Source of the DNA: Xestospongia muta
Lineage: Eukaryota; Porifera; Demospongiae; Haplosclerida; Petrosiidae
DNA length: 64,000 bases
Direction of reading: 5' to 3'
Assembly (NCBI GenBank): GCA_963693285.1
Contig: OY848917.1
Coordinates: 5,776,118-5,840,117, forward strand
Of the stretch, positions 25,360-38,699 are shown one piece after another. The notes under the pieces are model-generated. The model saw only the letters and a program-made list of their open reading frames with translations, did not search any database and had not been told where the DNA came from. Numbering within the stretch: the stretch's first letter is position 1; the number at the start of each line of letters is the position of its first letter. Position numbers and translations under genes: made by a program.

Positions 25360-26791
25360 AGTTATCATTGTTTGTACTCAAAATGATATAATTTATTAAG
25401 TAGAGATGACTTTTTTAATGAAATCCTAATCTATTATTTACATTTTTAACATAAATTTTCAAACTTTCATTGTCAATTTTATTTCAATAAAAAGTTTTCA
25501 ATTTTTTGTTACTTCTGTTAGTTATGTCATACACAAGAGAGATGATGACTTCTACAATACCTGTACATAATGAATATACCACCACAATATTTCCAATTAT
25601 ACATGTTTAAAATACAAGTTAAGACCATATCCTGTTAATGGTTTTTTAAAACCAATGTATGGTCTATATTATTAGAGCACTCATACTGTAGTAAGGTTAT
25701 ATAATCAGTTCTAAGAATTGCTTTCATAACAATAATGTCACAAAAGGGGAAAAGCTGCAACTTGTAACATAGAATGTTAATACTTGGAAGGACAATCATT
25801 CCACGTCTTGTGAACTATGAATTCAATTTCAGCCAGGATGTGCTAAATGACAATCATAACAATTACAAGTATTCCCATAGCTAAGTAGTTCCAGGAATTA
25901 ATGGTAGTTCCAGGAATTAATAAAAATAGTATTAAATAAATATAGCATTATAATTAATTTATTTCAATAACAAGCTAATCAGCTAACATGTACTTCTTTT
26001 ACTTTTGTTACTGGTCAGTGTCATACATAAAAGTAGTAGTGTCTTCCACAATACCTGTATACTAGATATATACAAACACCTTAACCCCAATTATAAATGT
26101 TTTGGATACAAGTTAAGACCACACATTTAGTAAAGTTGTATAATCAGTTCTAGGAATGGCGTTCATAACAGCTATGTTGGAATTGCTTTCATAACAATAA
26201 TGCTGGGAAAAAATGCAGGATGAACAGGATGACTTATCATCAAGCTAAATGATGATTCTATGCTTAAATCTTACAATAAGGGCTTTAATGACAATAGTGA
26301 CAGCTAGGTAAGACATCTATCATGTGAGTTCTCCTAAGTTATAGCTTTGCTGAATTTATGTAAGGGTTAATAATCCTTTGTACACCACTTTTTTACACAG
26401 GGTATGGTAAATGGAGCTGGCTAACTAACTTCCTTTACTTACAATTTTATACAATTCATGATTGATAGTGTGCATCATTGTGGAGGTGTGGTTTAGTGCT
26501 ATTATTGTGTTGTTTCTATAATGAAATTTGATTGGAAATATATTTTTACATTTGTTCACTTTAAAGGTCATATATAATAACACAAAAATGGGCTCGCCAT
26601 ATTTTACACAATTGATATATACAGTATATACTTTAATATTTACCATATGCATAAAACAGTTACATTTTGAAATAACAATCTGTTGGAATAATTATAAAAA
26701 ATGATAATCAGTTTAAAGTAGATCTCAATAACAAAAACTACACAACATGACATGTACTAATACATGTAATTAAGTTTTGTGAAAACCAAAG
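25360..26791. other. Intergenic, duplicate of 11867-13332
   Basis: No gene seen. TTCTAGGAA at 26148-26156. Same dispersed motifs as copy 1, with small deletions. Confidence 0.5.
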
Positions 26792-28159
26792 TTAAGAAGT
26801 CTGTCCTCTTCTCTTTCCAGTCTCAATAAAGGTTTTATAATCACTGGCATAAAGGTTAGTAATAACTTCTCTAGCCAATTTGGAAGCATCTTCAGCATTC
26901 TGGTCGCCATGTTCTTGTTTCAAATCTTCCGTAACCTAAAGATTAATACAAAATTTCAAGTATTATAATATTAAATTGTACACATGAAATTATTAATAAC
27001 CTCTTTCTCAATATCATCTAATGATGACTGAATGGATGGTACTTCTAAGAGCATCTTGAAGGCACGATAAAGATCAGCTGTGCTTTCATCCGTTGCAGAG
27101 TCATTCCACAATACATTCCTCATACCCTCAATCATTTTTTCAACAATATCCTCCTTGTTATACTCAAAACTTTTCTATATGTACATATATAATATACAAA
27201 TATGTTAGTTCTTGTTCATACAATATACTGACCATCATTATATCAGCAACCATCTGCCATACTTCATACTTTTTGTCTTCCATTCCAAGATTCCTTGGTA
27301 AGTTACGAAATGCTTCCTTAAAGTGATTTCCATATTGTAATATCACATCCTGATGAGTGATATCACCAGGTACTACATCTCCAAACATCTTTCTAGCATC
27401 ACTAGATGCATTAGCAAATCTAATGTATATAAAGAATGAACAGTAATATGTGTTTACAAACAAATATCCCACTTTTCTTCTAATGGTAGTTGCTTTTCTA
27501 GTTCTTCTATCTCCCTATAAAGAAAGGTATATACATGGTACATAGCATTTTCAACTTGAATGGGTTACATAATAAACTATAAAATATTTTTTATTAATAT
27601 TATAAAAGCTATTATATTACAAAGTATTTCATAAATATATGCTTGCATATTGTTTTAATAATTTAGGTTTAAAGCTTTTTATATTAATTGTTGCCAGTAG
27701 TGGTTTACATGAACAATTATGTGTTTACAATTGTTTCTGTGCTATGTATTATCAAAAAATGTGCTTTTATCTTCTGTATATACTAAAATAAACATAAAGA
27801 TAATTATCGAGTTGTCATATTGTCATCATGTCTATGTTTTTAATATTATTGATTTAAATGACACAATATTAGAATTGTACCTTCTTATAATTGTAGTTAT
27901 TGTAGTAACTGTACCTTTTAAGTTCTTTAATATTCTCATCTAGTTGATTGCTTTCACTGTATGAAAACATCATAGAGTTAGAGAAATGTACTAATTGTTT
28001 ACTTACCTTTGTAATTGTCCCTCTTCAACCGACAGTGACCTATCAATACGTTAAAATAGGTAAATATGTTATTAATAATCACCTTCGTCTACTAGTGTCC
28101 TCAGTTGGCTCTTCTAGCCTTTCGTATGAAGTCTCCATTGAGCGACCGTGAGTATCCAT
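26792..28159 (-). CDS. Short coiled-coil relative of the MIEAP-like family (gene N)
   Basis: Exons 28159-28083, 28039-28007, 27950-27915, 27514-27473, 27419-27233, 27174-27001, 26935-26792; 693 nt, 230 aa, phases consistent. The N-terminal 75 residues are coiled coil from four small exons; then FGDVVPGDITHQDV and DLYRAFKMLLEVPSIQSS, which align with the corresponding exons of gene L, and a tail ending KRRGQTS. It lacks both the membrane segment and the LYYYRP block, so it is a soluble short form. It is the intact partner of gene M. The start ATG is conserved in M. Confidence 0.65.
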
Positions 28160-29492
28160 TAGTGAAATAAGACAGGAAGTAAGTAGTGTTCATGTTTATA
28201 CTAGTCTCCCGTAGGAGGGAGGGGCTGGCTACATGATTCTTAGTGTTGGTATTATAATCTTAATTTATTATTCATTACTGAAGTATTCTGTACTGGTACT
28301 TACTCAGGTACTGATCTTTCAAGTGAATTGAAGTTATCCAATTCCTTACTAGCTAACATAATACACTATACTACATCTCCACTATAACAAGTAATAAACA
28401 TATAATAATTATACAGATGTACTTCTCAAATATAAAAATTTTTTTACAATATTACAAAATGTGAACTTTGTTTAGCTAATACAATGTTCCTACAACCAGA
28501 GACATTAGTTATATACTTAATTGTACATAATCAATTGGTTCTAGGTTAATGATATTGGCTATGACTCAAAGTACAATTAACGTTTTACATGTTACATGTG
28601 TATGCCATGTGTATAATGACCATCTGAATTCTGTCATTTGTTGCACAATTATAAAAACAATACTGAGAAATGCTTTCATTGACAGTATGTATAGTACTTC
28701 ATTACACATGTATGTTATGTAACAATTTAAATTTTTCTTAAAAGTGTTTTCATAGCAATGACAAAACTATTACAGTTGTCTTACATATAATTGTTGGAAG
28801 TTTTTTGATTATCATGAACTAAACCTAATTATGATTGTAATATACAATGTTGTGCCAACAATAAGTTATACTGTGTTTTCACTACTAGTTTCTTTGTTTT
28901 ATTCCAAAATCTTTTTAACTAAATAATCTTATGATATGACAATGTTGTAGAAAAATGTATTTATATTTACATTCATTAAAACATTGTTTGTTTAATAGCA
29001 TTGTAGCACAAACATTGAAGGCTTAAATGACATTAATGAATTATAAATGTTTGCATTATGAAGAAAAGAAATTAAGGAAGAAGAGACTAAATATAGTATG
29101 TACTAAAAGACATACAACATTTATCAACTTGAAATACTACTTAATATAAGATATGAAATGTTGTACTTTGATAATAACAAATGGTTTATGTAAAGTATAA
29201 ATAAAATGTTTACACACCTTTAAGCTTATATTAATAGCTAAGTAATAATGTAGTCCATGATATTATTACTATGACCACAAATCTTATCATAAGTAATCAT
29301 ATTCATGTCTTGATAGTACAATGTTGGTTCAAAAGTCATAATATATTCCTCCTACTTTTATCTCTTTTATCTAACATGAACATATAACAAGTCATATGGA
29401 CTTAGTGTATCTGTTCATTATTTGTACTATATTTGTCAATAGATATATATTATTATTATTTTACTAATATCAAATGTTTAAAACAATTGAAA
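28160..29492. other. Intergenic upstream of gene N, duplicated
   Basis: Matches 14,700-15,877 and 31,440-32,665. Contains the GC-rich CTCCCGTAGGAGGGAG patch about 50 nt upstream of gene N. No gene seen. Confidence 0.5.
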
Positions 29493-30670
29493 CTAAAATT
29501 GTATTAAGTCAATTTCTTGTTCAGAATTACCAACTAGTCCTTTGACAGCAATATTTTGACTTAAACCATATACAAGTATTGGACGATAATAATAGAGAGG
29601 TTGGTCACTTCCTTTTGTTTCATCCCAAGTCTTACGAAATGTATCATGCTGATATTCATCGAAACAATATGTCTCCTCGGCTAACAATGGAGGAATCAAT
29701 GTTAGCATGTTTAGTGATAGTATGACTGCCTTAATAACATGTTGCTTCAAATTTATATCTGTTTCATCAGAGTAATTTCTTGTCACTGCCAACAGTACCT
29801 ATCTCATACAAATTTTGTGATGCATCTAATATGTTGAAAATGATACTCACTTTCTTAACAACTGACATTTGCTTAGTATCAAGTGTATAGTTTGATTCTT
29901 TCTTTATACAACAAGCACTCAGCAATAAACCATATATTCTGTATAGTTCTCTTGGTGGTACAGTAGACATATTGGTATCAGCATTGCCACAATGTAAACA
30001 TGACCTGAGATAGTTTGACATCTTCTTATCAAGTAGTTTGTTTATGAACTTTTGGATGGCATCCTAAAGAAAGTTTTCATTTAATATGAAATTAATTCTA
30101 ACTTTTGTGATCCATACAGCTAAGTGTCGGTGTTCAAGTGTCCTCAGACACTGCTCTCTTTTTTCAGACAACTCAAGCCACCATTGTATTTGTTGTCTTT
30201 GAATAATACAGTGTAATATTCTAACACATCTTAGGCAAATATATTATTATAGCACCTTTTTTGAAGTTCTTGTCTTCTCTTTTTCAAATCTTGTAGAATT
30301 CTGATATTTCATATTATTCATTTTTGTATCTGAGTGAGTTATCATACCTTAACTTGTTGATATCATCACTGTGAGTTACACTTGGGAGTCTTTCATACCC
30401 TTGGTTGTCTCGATACCATTCTAGAAGTTGGTTATATCCTGCTATTAGTAAATTCAGAATAGAGTCTCCCATAAAGTAGAGAAATTGTCCAACTTTTCTT
30501 AGGATAAAACAAACACAAGCAACACACAGGCAACACAAGATCCATTCACAAATATCGTTCATCCTTGTCCTCCTTGTTTCAAGACTACTGTATAAAGCAC
30601 ATGTAAGTGAAGTTATAGCAAGTACAGTAGTGAATGTATTGAGCACTAAAGTTTTTATAGATGAAAACAT
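29493..30670 (-). CDS. Membrane-anchored coiled-coil protein, MIEAP-like C-terminus (gene H)
   Basis: Exons 30670-30348, 30300-30256, 30220-30118, 30063-29851, 29798-29493; 990 nt, 329 aa. The first exon holds two hydrophobic stretches, the second Cys-rich (CCLCVACVCF) and followed by RK. Exon 2 (45 nt, phase 2-2) encodes ILQDLKKRRQELQK coiled coil. Exon 4 has RIYGLLLSACCIKKES. The last exon has IPPLLA, FRKTWDE and LYYYRPILVYG...VKGLVGNS. In paralogue I an upstream ATG (MYRSVK) extends the protein by 15 residues; here the third codon of that extension is TGA (CGA in the paralogue), so the next ATG at 30670 is taken as start. Confidence 0.7.
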
Positions 30671-31001
30671 AAAATGCACTCTTCTAAGAATTGTTTTGAC
30701 AGATCAATACATTGTCAATACCAATATTAATAACCAATTTATAATATTTTCTCAATAACAATATTATTGGTATCTATGTAGAGAATAGATTTATTTAACT
30801 TTTTAAATACTGCATATGCTATTTTCTGTTTATCATGTATAGCATATTTTTTCTATTGCAGCAAATTTGAACTACAAGTAGCTCTTTCATATTACAGTTT
30901 GCCATGTAACTCTATAGTTTTTTACACATGACTTCAGTTATAATGTACAAAGAAAGGTATTTAAATGGTTGATATCGAGCTTTCTTTTTTATACTTTTAA
31001 G

Positions 31002-31430
31002 CTAAAAATCTATAAGCTTAATAGCAAATCTAATGTATGCGAGAAAGCTACAGACAGCAATTTGAATTTGCAAATTAATGGTGAATGCACTTTTCCTCTA
31101 AAGGTAGTTGCTTTTCTAATTTACGTATTTCCCTAAAAACAAAGTATTTCATAAGTATATGGTTGCATATTAAATGATATAATTATAGTAAATGTAGTAA
31201 TTGTACCTTTTAAGTTCTTTAATATTATCATCTAGTTGATTGCTTTCACTGTATGAAAACATCATAGAGTTAGAGAAATGTACTAATTGTTTACTTACCT
31301 TTGTAATTGTCCCTCTTCAACCGACAGTGACCTATCAATACGTTAAAATAGGTAAATATGTTATTAAGAATCACCTTCGTCTACTAGTGTCCTCAGTTGG
31401 CTCTTCTAACCTTTCGTATGGAGCCTCCAT
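31002..31430 (-). pseudogene. Truncated copy of gene N created at a duplication breakpoint (copy O)
   Basis: Exons 31430-31375, 31331-31299, 31242-31207, 31132-31091 and 31029-31002 read in frame to a TAG: 64 aa of coiled coil only (for example REIRKLEKQLPLEEK). Homology to gene N stops inside the exon that would encode FANASSDARK: at about 31,022 the sequence switches to DNA homologous to the region upstream of gene I (34,290-34,330). It could still make a short coiled-coil peptide. Confidence 0.65.
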
Positions 31431-32803
31431 TGACTATCACAAGTGTTTAATAGTAGAAAAAGACAGGAAGTGGGTAGTGCTTATGTTTATACTATGTTAA
31501 TAGTCTCCCGTAGATAGCCCCTCCCAGTATAGAGGGAGGCCACACGATTCTGAGAGTGTTATATAGCAATAGCATCATATCTTAATTATCATTCATCACT
31601 GAAGTATTCTGTACTGGTACTTACTCAGGTACTGATTTTTCAAGAGAATTGAAACTATCCAATTCCTTACTAGCTAACATAATACACTATACTACATCTC
31701 CACTGTAACAAGTAATAAACACATAATCATTTTATAGATGTACTTCTCAAATATAAAAGGAGTTTTACAATATTACAAATTGTGAACTTTGTATAGCTAA
31801 TACAATGTTCCTACAACCAGAGACATTAGTTATATACTTAATTGTACATAATCAATTGGTTCTAGGTTAATGATATTGATTATGACTCAAAGTACAATTA
31901 ACGTTTTACATGTTACATGTGTATGCCATGTGTATAACGACCATCTGAATTCTGTCATTTGTTGCACAATTTTAAAAACAATACTAAGAAATGCTTTCAT
32001 TGACAGTATGTATAGTACTTGACTACACAGGTATGTTATGTAACAATTTAAATTTTTCTTAGAAGTGTTTTCATAGCAATGACAGAAACTAGTACAATTG
32101 TCTTACATATAATTGTTGGAAGTTTTTTGATTACCTTGAACTAAACCTAATTATGATTGTAATATACAATGTTGTGCCAACAATAAGTTATACTATGTTT
32201 TCACTGTTAGTTTCTTTGTTTTATTCCAAAATCTTTTTAACTAAATAATCTTATGATATGACAATGTTGTAGAAAAATGTATTTATATTTACATTCATTA
32301 AAACATTGTTTGCTTAATAGCATTGTAACACAAACATTGAAGGCTTAAATGACATTAATGAATTATAAATGTTTGCATTATGAAAAAAAGAAATTAACGA
32401 AGAAGAGACTAAATATAGTATGTACTAAAAGACATGAACATTTATCAACTTGAAATACTACTTAATATAAGATATGAAATGTTGTACTTTGATAATAACA
32501 AAAGGTTTATGGAAAGTATAAAAAAAACGTTTACACACCTTAAGCTTATATTAATAGCTAAATAATAATGTAGTCCATGATATTATTACTATGACCACAA
32601 ATCTTATCATAAGTAATCATATTCATGTCTTGATAGTACGATGTTGGTTCAAAAGTCATAATATATTCCTCCTACTTTTATCTAACATGAACATATAACA
32701 AGTCATATGGAATTGGTATATCCATTCATTATTTGTACTATATTTGTCAATAGATATATATTATTATTATTCTACTAATATCAAATGTTTAAAACAATTG
32801 AAG
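31431..32803. other. Intergenic, third copy of the region upstream of gene N
   Basis: Matches 28,160-29,492 closely. No gene seen. The GC-rich patch upstream of the ATG is altered (CTCCCGTAGATAGCCCCTCC). Confidence 0.5.
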
Positions 32804-34014
32804 CTAAAATTGTATTAAGTCAATATCTTGTTCAGAATTACCAACTAGCCCTTTGACAGCAATATTTTGACTTATACCATATACAAGTATTGGACGATAA
32901 TAATAGAGAGGTTGGTCACTTCCTTTTGTTTCATCCCAAGTCTTACGAAATGTATCATGCTGATATTCATCAAAACAATATGTCTCCTCGGCTAACAATG
33001 GAGGAATCAATGTTAGCATGTTTAGTGATAGTATGACTGCCTTAATAACATGTTGCTTCAAATTTATATCTGTTTCATCAGAGTAATTTCTTGTCACTGC
33101 CAACAGTACCTATCTCATACAAATTTTGTGATGCATCTAATATGTTGAAAATGATACTCACTTTCTTAACAACTGACATTTGCATGGTATCAACTGTAGA
33201 GTTTGATTCTTTCTTTATACAACAAGCACTCAGCAATAAACCATATATTCTGTACAGTTCTTTTGGTGGTACAGTAGACATATTGGTATCAGCATTGCCA
33301 CAATGTAAACATGACCTGAGATAGTTTGACATCTTCTTATCAAGTAGTTTGTTTATGAACTTTTGGATGGCATCCTAAAGAAAGTTTTCATTTAATATGA
33401 AATTAATTCTAACTTTTGTGATCCTTACAGCTAAGAGTCGGTGTTCAAGTGTCCTCAGACACTGCTCTCTTTTTTCAGACAACTCAAGCCACCATTGTTG
33501 TCTTTGAATAATACAGTGTAATATTCTAACACATCTTAGGCAAATATATTATTATAGCACCTTTTTTGAAGTTCTTGTCTTCTCTTTTTCAAATCTTGTA
33601 CAATCCTGATATTTCATATTATTCATTTTTGTATCTGAGTGAGTTATCATACCTTAACTTGTTGATATCATCACTGTGAGTTACACCTGGTCGTCTTCCA
33701 TATCCTTGGTTTTCTCGATACCATTCTAGAAGTTGGTTATATCCTGCTGTTAGTAAATTCAGAATAGAGTCTCCTATAAAGTAGAGAAATTGTCCAACTT
33801 TTCTTAGGGTAAAACAAACACATCTTTTAAATGTACACAGACAACACAAGATTCTTTCACAAATATCAGTCATCCTTGTCTCAAGACTACTGTATACAGT
33901 ACATGTAAGTGAAGTTATAGCAAGTACAGTAGTGAGCGTATTGAGCACTAAAGTTTTTATAGATGAAAATATAAAATTCATTCTTCTAAGAATTGTTTTG
34001 ACAGATCGATACAT
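32804..34014 (-). CDS. Membrane-anchored coiled-coil protein, MIEAP-like C-terminus (gene I)
   Basis: Exons 34014-33653, 33605-33561, 33525-33429, 33374-33162, 33109-32804; 1023 nt, 340 aa, all phases consistent. N-terminus MYRSVKTILRR, then two hydrophobic stretches separated by a short polar part with a Cys-rich segment (ILCCLC). Then come a coiled coil, the YGLLLSACCIKKES helix and the terminal IPPLLA...FRKTWDE...LYYYRPILVYG...VKGLVGNS domain. It is the tandem duplicate of gene H. Exon 3 is 6 nt shorter than in H, keeping frame. Confidence 0.7.
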
Positions 34015-35635
34015 TGTCAATACTCATATTAATAATCAATTTATAATGTTTCCTATTAACGATATTATTGATATCTATATAGAGAATAGATTTATCTTAC
34101 TTTTTAATAGCGCATGTGATGATTTCTGTTTATCATATATATTTATCATATGTTTATCATATATTTTTCTATCAAGACAAATTTGAACTACAAGTAGCTC
34201 TTTCATATTACAGTTTGCCATGTAACTCTATAGTTATTTAACACATGACTTCAGTTATAATGTACAAACAAAGCATTTAAAAAGGTTGATATCAAGCTTT
34301 CCTTTTTATACTTTTAAGCTAAAAATCTATAACCTTAATTGTGGCAAGCTTAAGGGATGGTGACTTAAATCCTATCAATTGATTATTGTGATTATTGGTT
34401 TAATGTAATAGAAAACAGTTATATATATTAATTATTTATGACTACCTGATTTCTTAGAAATGTATACCTAATTACATTAATTACTTAATATCTTTCCTAG
34501 AAATATGAATACAATTACAAGAAGTGCTATATGATCAACAGTATGTATAACACTGAAATACTACTACATACATATTGCAGTTGTAACACTTCCATTTGCT
34601 ATATATGAATAAAATTTTTTAAGTTATACTCAACTTTTAAATGGTAGCTTTAGACAACTATTACTATGTTTGCTTCACTATAATTAAAAGCACTATATTT
34701 GTGAACCTTATTTGTATAGCAGAAATAAAGAATAAGTTTGCTGTGCTGTAATTTAAAGTTTGTTCTTACTTTCTTAAAAATAAATTTTAAAAGTTTAATA
34801 TTACATGTAGTATTCTTCAAGAGTACATACATGTAGTATTGCATATTACATATAATTACAAAAACTGTGATGATAGGATTATGTGGCATGTAACTATAGC
34901 AACAACATTGTGATGTCACAGAAAAGCATGTGATATAAACTACAACACCTAGCTACAGCAAAAGTTAGCAGGCAGTAACTCTAAGAAATAAAGTTAATGT
35001 ATCTGTTCAAATTGTGTAAAGATGAGAAATTGTTTGGGTCTTCCAAGTTTTGGAAGAAACAATGTCTATCCTGATAATGGGGTGGTTCTTGGTGTAACTT
35101 GACTATGATGACATCATAATAAAATGATACATAATGATGTCATAATATTGATGCCATCACCTAAACCCTAAAACCCTAATCTGGTAACCAAGATGTTTTA
35201 ACATTGTGTTAAGGTATGACAATTTCTGCCAGGACAATAAGTCACAGAATTTTGTCAAAGTTGACTTTATTAAATGAACATGAATGCTTTAATTTTTGTT
35301 TTTATAGAAATAAAAATGTTTTTATATAGAAATTGGGTGCACATAGCATTATTTTAGCTATGTCAACTATATAATGCACAGTGCTGTCATATATTCCTAG
35401 AACAGTTATTATAAATCTTTAAACAATTCCCAGAAACATTGACTTTGTCTTAAATGTAGGGTTTGTCAGTTTACACTGGTGAGGTGAACAATGAATGTGA
35501 CAAAAATAAAGGTAGTGATATATTATATGTATTTACATACCTTTTCTTTCAATTCAAATAATACGGTATCTCTACTGACTGATTAATTTCTGCACAAAGT
35601 CTTACAGAATTATTGTTCAGAGCTAAGGAGACGAG
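34015..35635. other. Intergenic upstream of copy E, partly inverted duplicate of 5094-5830
   Basis: No gene seen. 34494-34502 and 35394-35402 carry TTCCTAGAA; the second is 234 nt upstream of the E start and equivalent to the site upstream of gene A. Around 35,165-35,185 is a short AAACCCTAAAACCCTAA tract. Confidence 0.45.
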
Positions 35636-37959
35636 ATGGCAGAGAAGCAGTCTAGCGGACGTTCCGACAACGACCAACCTCAATTGACTGGTTTACCAGA
35701 AATGTTCTTACTTGCTTCTCTGTTTCGTGATATTATGTCATCTATTCCACTGGCTAGAGCCCAAAAAAGGGAAAACTCGTCGGAATGCCTGCTATAGACT
35801 TCGGCACAACATCAGTAACTCTAGCTTACACTACTCATGGTGACAATACTGTTTCTTCCATGATTCTGGACGAGTTCAAAATTGATACACGTATTCCAAA
35901 TTCCGTACTCCTTCAAAAAGAGGGCAACTCATTTAAGGTGGTTTCATTCGGTCACAATGCCTGCAATCAATACGTTAAACTACGAACACATTAGAGAGAA
36001 AGTCATGTCTACTTTGAGCGTATCAAGATGCTTTTAAAAAGAGACCAGGTATTTAATTATTTTCTATAAACTTGTTCAATGTAATTGATGAAACGTTTTT
36101 ATATAGAACATCAGCCGTCAGACAACTGTTGCATTATTTGATGGCCAGCAGTTCTATCTCATTGAAGTCATTGCATTTATTTTGAAACATCTCAAAGACC
36201 TCCTGATTGACCATCTTTCTCGAACTATTACACCTCTTAAAACAACAGACTTTGACTGGGTCATCACTGTACCTGCTATATGGGATGCACGAGGAAAGAG
36301 AATGATGAGAGAAGCTGCTTATTTGGTAAGATATATTATATAATAGCAGACTACGTACTAATGTTCTTCGAATGAACCTACAATTAATGGCTTCAATAAT
36401 CCTTTTGCACTGCACAAACATATAATATATCTGCTAAGTATAATTGTAGTCTCTGTTCTGTTTAACTTACTAATGGCTTTTTACCAAAGTTGAGGTATAC
36501 TTTTTATGTGAAAGGTATTCAAACGTTGTAAGGACTGATGTCTTAATTGGAGGATTTCTGTTAGATAAAATACATTTACAAATGTGTTTGTTAATAAGTG
36601 ACTTATTTCCTGTTAAAAAAACTGATTCCTTTAATGATTTTGTAGGCTGGATTGTTAACTGAGGGACCTGGTATTATGGCACTTACACCAACTGATGTTG
36701 TCATCAGTCGACCGTTAGAATTAAATCCTGATAAATTATCTCTTGCTCTGGAACCAGAGGCAGCTGCAATATATAGCCAGTCAGTAACATCAAAAGAAGC
36801 AGCAGGTTCTGTAGAATTAAAGGGAGCATACATGGTAGTTGACATTGGTGGAGGTACAGTTGACATCACTGTACAGGAAGAAATAGATGGAGGAATTGAA
36901 GTCAAGAGTATTCCCACTGGAAATACCAGTGGAGGAATGGAGGTGAATGAATTGTTTTCAAAGTTTATTCAAAATCTTGTTCAAGACACCAATTTCTCTC
37001 GTTTTCGTCAGTCTAGTGAGGAAATTAATGTACATGGTGTAATAAATAAACTTATATATCAAGAATTTGAAGGCATGAAGTTGCAGTTTGGGACAAGAAA
37101 ATTAAAACCAAGTGATGACATGTCCATTTTATTACCGGATGAATTGATAGAGTTTTACACAAAAGAATACATTGAAAAACAAGCAAAAGATTTAGCAGGA
37201 GTCGATTTTGAAGACGACACCTTGTACTTCCCTTATGATGTTGCAGAATCTAGCTTCTTTGAGCCAATAGTAAAAGATATTATCAATTCAGTCATTAGTG
37301 TTTTTGAGTCTGTGAATGAAAAAATTGAAACAGTCTATCTCGTTGGTGGATTTGGAGGTTGCAATTACATTCATGAAAGGCTACAAGATGGTCTATTAAA
37401 AAGGTTTCAGAGCATGATTTGTCGCATTATTGTACCCACCTCACCCAAACTGGCTATTGCACAAGGTGCTGTAATGTGGAGGAAAGATCCTAGTGTGATA
37501 AAAGCTCGACGAGCTGATGCAACATATGGAACTGATGTAGCACAACCATTTGATCCACTTATTCATGACTTACACTATTGTGGTATGCACAAAGAGACAA
37601 ATCAAGTTCTTTGTGGTGATATTTTTGATATTTTTATTCAAAAAGGAGAAATTGTTAAATCAAATGAAGTATTCGTGTCTGAAATTGCTACAGGAGAAAC
37701 AAGTGCTGTATTAGATATTTTATCATGTCAAGAATGTGGTGTTAGATACATCAAAGACAAAGAAGGAAAACCAACAGTAACAAAAGTAGGAGAGTTGGTA
37801 ATTGATACACCAAATCCTGATAATCTCCCACTTCATGAACGAAAAGTGGAAGTGTCAATGATGTTTAGTGAAACAGAAATACAAGCTAAGGCGAAATATC
37901 TTCTAACTGGAGAAGAAGTGAAGACAGTTTGTGATTTTCTTTCAGCTCAAAAAGAATAA
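35636..37959 (+). pseudogene. HSPA12-like copy E, exon 1 broken
   Basis: Same three-exon layout as gene A: 35636-36048, 36107-36325, 36646-37959. Exon 1 has lost 25 nt at about 35,788 relative to A (just before the first phosphate motif), giving an in-frame TAG at codon 54. It also carries a nonsense change, CGT-GAG to CAT-TAG, at 35992-35994 in the frame downstream of the deletion. Exons 2 and 3 are uninterrupted (MVVDIGGGTVDITV, VYLVGGFGGCNY). The intact 3' exon suggests recent inactivation, or an exon 2-3 product without the first phosphate motif, which could not bind ATP normally. Confidence 0.85.
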
Positions 37960-38699
37960 CTTGGCTCCATTAAAGATTAAATAAATGAACCTTTTTCCAA
38001 GTCATAATTAATGGGTTTTGATGTAATGGTGTTGAATTTTGATGTAATGGTGTTGAAATTTGTGAATAAAAATTTCAAGTAAAATTATGTTATGTGTAAA
38101 AATATTATGAACATAAAGAATTTTTCAAAGTGATCATATGCAAAGGCCAGCATGATCTTTGACAAGCTCTCACAATAGCAATAACAATTATGACTGTCAA
38201 AATGTTTCTAGGAATTGAGGAATTGAGGAATTGAGCATCTGATATGTGATGTAGTGAACAGGTGCATTCCTAGAATTGTTGTTGCAAGATAATTAGTAAC
38301 AACAATAACTGGTGTAGTTACTATAGCAACAGTGTGAATATCAATACATTTAATTTTTTTGTCAAAACGTAACGTTAGACAATTAGCAATGGAGCGATGT
38401 TCTTTCTTGCAAGAAAAAAAGAGAGCATGTCCAGAATATCATATATGTGTGTTTATATCAGAAAGTCAAAGTAATTGTGCTTAAATAACCTTTTATTACG
38501 TAGTTATTATAACAACTCCTTCATACATTTGTTATTGTGAAGTTGAAAACTGACTTAGTAGAATATAGATGTAAAAAGGAGTAATTATTTACTTTGTAGT
38601 TTTTTTCAATTGTGTTTTATGTACCATATTTTTATTTACAATCCTATGTTGTGTCCATGAAGTAAAGACACACTTTAATCAAATAATCGTTTAATTAAA
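37960..38699. other. Spacer, inverted duplicate of the L-A intergenic region
   Basis: TTCTAGGAA at 38206-38214 and TTCCTAGAA at 38267-38275 form an inverted pair like that at 1912/1961. The left unit is followed by three tandem GAATTGAG-like units. No gene. Confidence 0.5.

Larger units (their letters stand above)
23175..29348. repeat. Segmental duplication, copy 2 (direct repeat of 9837-15877)
   Basis: Same order and orientation as copy 1: unknown coding-like fragment, gene G, intergenic block, gene N. Its right-hand part (27,405-29,348) is repeated a third time at 31,020-32,665. Confidence 0.9.
31020..34330. repeat. Tandem duplication of about 3.3 kb (unit 27405-31020)
   Basis: 31,020-32,665 repeats 27,405-29,348 with internal loss, and 32,666-34,330 repeats 29,349-31,020. 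The unit carries the 5' part of the N-type gene, a non-coding spacer and the H-type gene. The junction at about 31,022 lies inside a coding exon. Confidence 0.85.

Noticed and set aside
35165..35190. Interstitial telomere
   Set aside because: Only two or three imperfect CCCTAA units; too short and shared with other dispersed copies.
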